NCBI GenBank assembly: GCA_949316235.1 | Contig: OX438757.1 | Location: 18,438,005 to 18,502,004, forward strand | Source of the DNA: Oegoconia quadripuncta | Taxonomy: Eukaryota; Arthropoda; Insecta; Lepidoptera; Autostichidae | Direction of reading: 5' to 3' | Length of the DNA stretch: 64,000 bases | Part shown: positions 60,256 through 64,000 of the stretch, piece by piece | Position numbering within the stretch: the first letter of the stretch is position 1 | Layout of the letters: each line of letters opens with the position of its first letter | Program-made: the position numbers and the translations under genes | Notes under the pieces: model-generated | Seen by the model: only the letters and a program-made list of their open reading frames with translations | Told to the model about the DNA's origin: nothing | Database searches by the model: none

Positions 60256-60545
60256 GCAAGTTTTTTTTTTTTTATGATTGACTGGATTCGCGTTTGACCA
60301 CAATCGCACCTGATGGAAAGTGACGATGTGGTCGGAGATGAAGCACGCGATCTCAGTAAATGCCTATTCACTCTGCTCTTGAAGATCCCAAGGTTGTAGG
60401 ATTCAGGAAAGACTGACGCCGGAAGGGAGTTCCATGCCTTGGCTGTTCGGATGATGAATGAAGAATCGAACTTCTTAGTGCGAATGTTCGGTATATTAAC
60501 TATATACGGGTGGAATCCCTCCCCACGCCTAGTGGTCCGAAGAAC
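60256..60545 (-). pseudogene. LINE-D, ORF2 end and 3' end
   Basis: Poly-T, 'ttgactggattcgcgtttga', through 'gccggaagggagttccatgc' to 'gggtggaatccctccccacg'. The RT C-terminal block seen at 46082 is present on the minus strand with changes. Confidence 0.8.
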
Positions 60546-60589
60546 TTGTGCAATGAGTGCACCTTATAATTAATAGAGCGTATACCATC

Positions 60590-60720
60590 GAGGTCAAACA
60601 CATGCATGACGTCACGACTTTCATCCCGGAGTGGTCAGAGATATCCCAAACATTAGCGTTTGGGTGTTCTAACCATAAAAAAATTAATGCTTGAAACAAC
60701 ATTACTACGTTTAGACTACG
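60590..60720 (-). mobile_element. rep-J fragment
   Basis: 'catgacgtcacgactttcat', 'gtcagagatatcccaaacat', 'atgcttgaaacaacatt'. Confidence 0.65.
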
Positions 60721-60765
60721 TTCCGGACACATTCCATTAAATAAGTTCGCTCACATGATGGGAAA

Positions 60766-60917
60766 TCAAAATCAAAATCAAAAATGTTTTTATTTCGTAA
60801 GTTATAAGAATAACATTTGAAATCGCCATGACATACAGTTATCGCTCATTCACTAGGCAGTCTCCCCAGAGAAGAACGAGCAAGAAACTCCAGGGTTGCT
60901 CTTTTTAAATAAGCCAA
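60766..60917 (-). mobile_element. LINE-F subtype 3' UTR
   Basis: 'atcaaaatcaaaaatgtttt', 'tatcgctcattcactaggca', 'gaacgagcaagaaactccag': same subtype as 20140-20660. Confidence 0.8.
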
Positions 60918-60919
60918 AG

Positions 60920-61230
60920 GAAAAGTCCCATCTCCGAATTGTACCGAGTGTGATATGGTGGAGGATACCTATCATGTGCTGATGGAATGTGTTCGTAACG
61001 ACGATTATAGAAGAGAAGTAGTTATAAACAATGATATACGAGTATTAGGTGGTTGCAATAGGGCTCTAGCACACCCTGCGTCTCTAGCAGCCAAAAATAT
61101 GTATAATTTTTATAAAATTGCTGTGCGACGGAGGAATTAGCCGTCTAGTACATAAGTAAGCTGTACCAACGGAGCGGCATAGTCGCTTTCGACTAAGCTC
61201 CTTAAAATAAGATTAAAAAAAAAAAACAAC
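60920..61230 (+). pseudogene. LINE-R: R1/jockey-like ORF2 C-terminal zinc-knuckle relic
   Basis: The plus strand encodes CTECDMVEDTYHVLMEC, a CxxC...H....C arrangement that fits the C-terminal zinc-knuckle-like motif of R1/jockey-type non-LTR ORF2 proteins. It continues VRNDDYRREVV to LAAKNMYNFYKIAVRRRN and a stop at 61138-61140. The methionine at 60955 is internal to this block and is not a true start. The 3' UTR ('ggagcggcatagtcgctttc', 'taagctccttaaaataagat') ends in poly-A at about 61217-61226. It lacks the RT domain. Confidence 0.75.
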
Positions 61231-61244
61231 ATTAATCGTTCAGT

Positions 61245-61335
61245 TTTCGAAATATACAGAAACGCACATGTGACTGGGTGAACCCATCGCCGTTGAAACA
61301 TGCGAATCTTAGACGTTTTAAGGTGGATTGTCCCA
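61245..61335 (-). mobile_element. rep-J fragment
   Basis: 'cgcacatgtgactgggtgaa' and 'cccatcgccgttgaaacatg'. Confidence 0.65.
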
Positions 61336-61423
61336 TATTCGCCCTTTTAACGCAATCATGTCATTACCCAGCTATCAGACTAAGTATATTATCAATGAAT
61401 ATGCATGTACATTGAATTTGTAA

Positions 61424-61687
61424 AAATACATATGGGCAAGCATTTGGGGAGGCTGGTTCAGCAGATCCCGCCTCCACACTCCTCCCACTGTAACTCCTGT
61501 AAGCCAGGATCAACAGTGGTACTCGACACGGCGCCCACTGAAGGTTGACGGTGCCCTACGTGATTCTATTGCTACCTTGAACCCCAGACTAATTAAAGAA
61601 ATGAATAAGATGTGTAAGTTGGAAAAGAAGATTCCCACTTCCCCCCTCAGGCTGGTTCAGCAGTGGAAGATGACGCAGAAATTTTGA
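61424..61687 (+). CDS. unassigned 87-codon open frame, no clear start
   Basis: Open from the stop just before 61424 to the TGA at 61685-61687. It reads IWASIWGGWFSRSRLHTPPT, VTPVSQDQQWYSTRRPLKVD, GALRDSIATLNPRLIKEM, then a Lys-rich stretch and LVQQWKMTQKF. GC is raised over the whole frame and the composition looks like protein. The first ATG is far inside the frame, so it would be an exon or a truncated relic. Neither a splice acceptor nor a family was recognised. It lies between two rep-J pieces, so an element ORF is possible. Confidence 0.3.
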   Translation, partial: KYIWASIWGGWFSRSRLHTPPTVTPVSQDQQWYSTRRPLKVDGALRDSIATLNPRLIKEMNKMCKLEKKIPTSPLRLVQQWKMTQKF

Positions 61688-61739
61688 TAAAATACCAGTG
61701 GTCGACCTAGGTCCAGTTGCGGTCTTGCACGCAAAAGAA

Positions 61740-61925
61740 TGGACCAACCCATCTCTTCCCGTAAGTCTCTTAAGACCATAGTAAAAAAAACTATAGAATT
61801 ACACGTTTTAACGGCGATGGGCTCACCCCTTGTCACTTGTATTTCAAGGATTAAACTTTTAAGATATACCTAAGTGCATCTCTGACCCTATTTGGGATAA
61901 CGGGCGTGACGTAATGTATGTATGT
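61740..61925 (+). mobile_element. rep-J, diverged copy
   Basis: 'ggaccaacccatctcttccc', 'acggcgatgggctcacccct', 'ctatttgggataacgggcgt', ending in 'tatgtatgt'. Confidence 0.65.
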
Positions 61926-62112
61926 CCATCGCAATACACTAAAATTAGATAATTTTCCCATTATCATACCAATGGGTATACGATTATGAGAACAGTACGT
62001 ACGAATGTGATAGCATTTCCTGCAATGAGCTACATACAGTAGTTGTCGCCACAGATAATAGCTGAAACAGTAATGCAACATCAGAGAGTAAAGTTGCTCA
62101 CTAATAATTATT

Positions 62113-62282
62113 ACAATACAATACAATACAAATACTCTTTAATGCGCAAAATAATTTACAATAATTTACAACAACGATGATATCAATAGAACACAATTAG
62201 GCAGTCTTTTCACTAAAAGCGATCTCTTCCAGACAACCCACAGCCATGGGACATTTGAAGGTAGAAAAACAGGTAGGGTGCA
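62113..62282 (-). mobile_element. LINE-G 3' end
   Basis: 'acaatacaatacaaatactc', 'tttaatgcgcaaaataattt', 'cttttcactaaaagcgatct', 'agccatgggacatttgaagg', 'aacaggtagggtgcac'. Confidence 0.8.
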
Positions 62283-62448
62283 CGATACTATATATATATA
62301 TAATTATATAATATAATATAGTATAAAACACAATCGCTAGAAGCTTTTCTAGAAGATTTTCTTACTCGTTAACATACGCGCAACTATTACCATTATTTAA
62401 AATTTACATAATAATATAATGGAAGTTGGTTAATTCACATGATTGTTT

Positions 62449-62585
62449 GTAGGTAAACAGGGTACACTTAAAATAGTCAGATTAATTATATTTCTTCAGC
62501 TACTGCTCCTTCAAAAGGCAATTTTCCCTTGAGAATAACAGGCAAGTAACTCGAAGGGTTGCTCTTTCAAAAACAGGTTTTTGTA
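62449..62585 (-). mobile_element. LINE-F 3' UTR fragment
   Basis: 'gggtacacttaaaatagtca', 'aaggcaattttcccttgaga', 'gggttgctctttcaaaaa'. Confidence 0.7.
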
Positions 62586-62589
62586 TTAC

Positions 62590-63035
62590 AAAAAGGCACG
62601 ATATCATTTCATTGTATTTGTGAAAATTACTCTATGTCCGTAGAAAAAGTAATGTATTCAACAACGCAATTAATAATTGCAATACTCGTCTATGCCTCAT
62701 TTAAGGCAAGCTACTTGTACTACTGCATTTTCCAAAACGTGATCTCGATCTGGGTACATGCAGGAGTCGTACACTGGTGGGTACACGGCATGCCAGTCGT
62801 AAATCAATATGCGGGCCCCTAGCATGGTCGGGTCATCGCGGTATTAGCATACGCAAATTGTTGCGCACACCTGTCCGGCTGCTAGAGTAATGGTTCCATG
62901 CTAAGTGCAGAATGATGTCGATAAAATAAATTTAAAAGATTTGTTACAGGTCCCTATTGGATGTTTTGCCTATGTGAGGGTTATACAAGGGTTATACAAG
63001 GTTAAAAAAGCCGATACACCCCAATTTGTGAATAT
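62590..63035. other. unclassified sequence
   Basis: An 87-codon frame (62559-62822) starts inside the LINE-F fragment and shows no known motif. The stretch 62740-62880 is GC-richer ('tgcgggcccctagcatggtc'). Confidence 0.35.
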
Positions 63036-63036
63036 A

Positions 63037-63456
63037 TTGGGTCTTTACCTATGAAACTGGAGTTTTTTTTTCTTCGTTAATCATATGTACCAATTCCTGC
63101 GATTTTCAAAGCTATATCCAAATTTGTTTATTTGGAAAATGGAATATTATTTCAAGGTTTCAGATGTAATATTTTTTTAATTTCTGGGCTAAATCACACA
63201 ATAAAAAAAATTTGAACAGAACGCTTTTCATGTGCTTCCCATAATCATTTCTTAGATTCGCTTAAACTTTTATAAAGCGGTTACTTTTACAAATTAACGC
63301 TGCCTATACTTAATTTAATGTTATCCGATAATACACACAAAGTTTAGCTAAATTTGGATTTGCCGTTCCCAAAAAAAAAAACAAAAATGTTTGTATGGAG
63401 AAAACAGTCTTAATGAAATTCTTCATACAAAACGCCAATTTCATAGGTAAGGACCT
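63037..63456 (+). mobile_element. MITE-3 copy 3
   Basis: 'gggtctttacctatgaaact' to 'catttcataggtaaggacct'-type right end. 420 bp, the shortest of the three copies. Confidence 0.8.
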
Positions 63457-63668
63457 AATACATTGTAGTTGAACATGTTATTTTTAAAACTACATCACTT
63501 CACAAATATGGCTAGAAAAAATATAATTAAATAAAAAGGATTGTTGCGAATCAGTTACTGTTTGTTTCCTCTGGTGGGGTGTTTAACATTCCTTAATTAG
63601 ATAAATAATTAATGGAAAAGAGCTAGAAATTAAGACTGAATATCGCCGAGCGGATGTCCACGCTTGCT

Positions 63669-63700
63669 AATTATCCAGATAGTCGAAATTTTATAATAGC
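63669..63700 (-). mobile_element. LINE-F ORF end scrap
   Basis: 'aattatccagatagtcgaaa' followed by 'ttttataatagcc' is the inverse of the YYKISDYLD coding block. Confidence 0.5.
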
Positions 63701-63737
63701 CTGACTAGCCTAAGTAATTTATTAGTAATCTGTGCCT

Positions 63738-64000
63738 TTTTTTTTCGCGGGGAAACGCTTTACGCGTACCGCTCGCATGGGGGACGGCGAGACGGTTATG
63801 TGGGACTCCCCTCCCTAACTGGAGGGATACCCACTAAAACCCCGCGGCGACCTTCTTCGGCAGTAGGGAGGACCTGGGAACGCATAGGCGGCTCCAGGTC
63901 CCCCCCCCCCGCCCCGCCCCCCCTCACAAGGGGAGGCCCATTCCCGGAGGGCGTCTAGCGCACCCTCCGTAGGGGGCTAGTAATCTGTGCCTAGGCCGAC
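63738..64000 (-). mobile_element. LINE-N, GC-rich 3' end running off the window
   Basis: Poly-T, then 'cgcggggaaacgctttacgc', 'gacggcgagacggttatgtg', 'aaccccgcggcgaccttctt', 'gcggctccaggtcccc' and C-runs at 63901-63932. It is the inverse of 43035-43182 and continues beyond that copy. No ORF is readable within the window. Confidence 0.65.

Overview
The window is AT-rich animal DNA that looks like intergenic or heterochromatic sequence from a moth or butterfly (Lepidoptera). The call rests on repeat content I recognise from general knowledge of lepidopteran genomes: Lep1-like non-autonomous Helitrons, tRNA-headed SINEs with the conserved piece 'actagatggcgctgtgtgta', 3' ends of RTE-like and jockey-like LINEs, and a mariner fragment. 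No species can be named. I find no intact host gene, no rRNA, no genuine tRNA gene and no CRISPR array. Almost every open frame of 60-130 codons is chance, a microsatellite translation (YCIVL... in the ATACA arrays), or the C-terminal end of a dead reverse transcriptase or transposase.

Repeat families, named here for cross-reference. SINE-A: about 320 bp, head 'ccgcctccgtggctcaatg', tail '...gtgattgaggtcaagtac'. SINE-B: about 260 bp, head 'gcctgtttggtgtagtggtt'. SINE-C: about 240 bp, sister of B, head 'gaccgattggtgtagtgg'. SINE-M: a tRNA-like head only. LINE 3' ends D, E, F, G, H, L, N, Q and R. rep-J: an unclassified interspersed repeat. Lep1-like Helitrons. MITE-1 to MITE-6: inverted-repeat elements.

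Layout. 1-15,200: an RTE-like LINE relic, a mariner relic, a second RTE-like relic, SINE-C nested in SINE-B, a first MITE-3, SINE-A nested in a LINE, and LINE-H split by MITE-4. 15,200-22,200: Helitron, LINE-F, rep-J, SINE-A and LINE-E/N/D pieces. 22,264-39,066: the dominant structure, a direct tandem duplication of an 8.4-kb unit (copy 1 about 22,264-30,721; copy 2 about 30,716-39,066) made of the same repeats. The copies differ by about 1% plus indels in the first 2.7 kb and show no difference that I found in the last 5.7 kb. 39,067-50,000: a GC-rich inverted-repeat element, MITE-1 inside a larger inverted repeat, LINE-N/D/F pieces and several small unassigned ORFs. 50,000-64,000: a minisatellite interrupted by LINE-D, head-to-head LINE-F copies, MITE-2, two more MITE-3 copies, MITE-5, an R1/jockey-like zinc-knuckle relic, an unassigned 87-codon frame, and a GC-rich LINE-N end at the right edge.

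The elements do not work together as a pathway. They are layers of insertion, and the nesting gives relative ages: SINE-A and MITE-4 are younger than the LINEs and Helitrons they interrupt. The points most worth following are the tandem duplication and its one-sided sequence identity, several perfect hairpins, the long-armed MITE-2, and three unassigned open frames (44,509; 50,685; 61,424).
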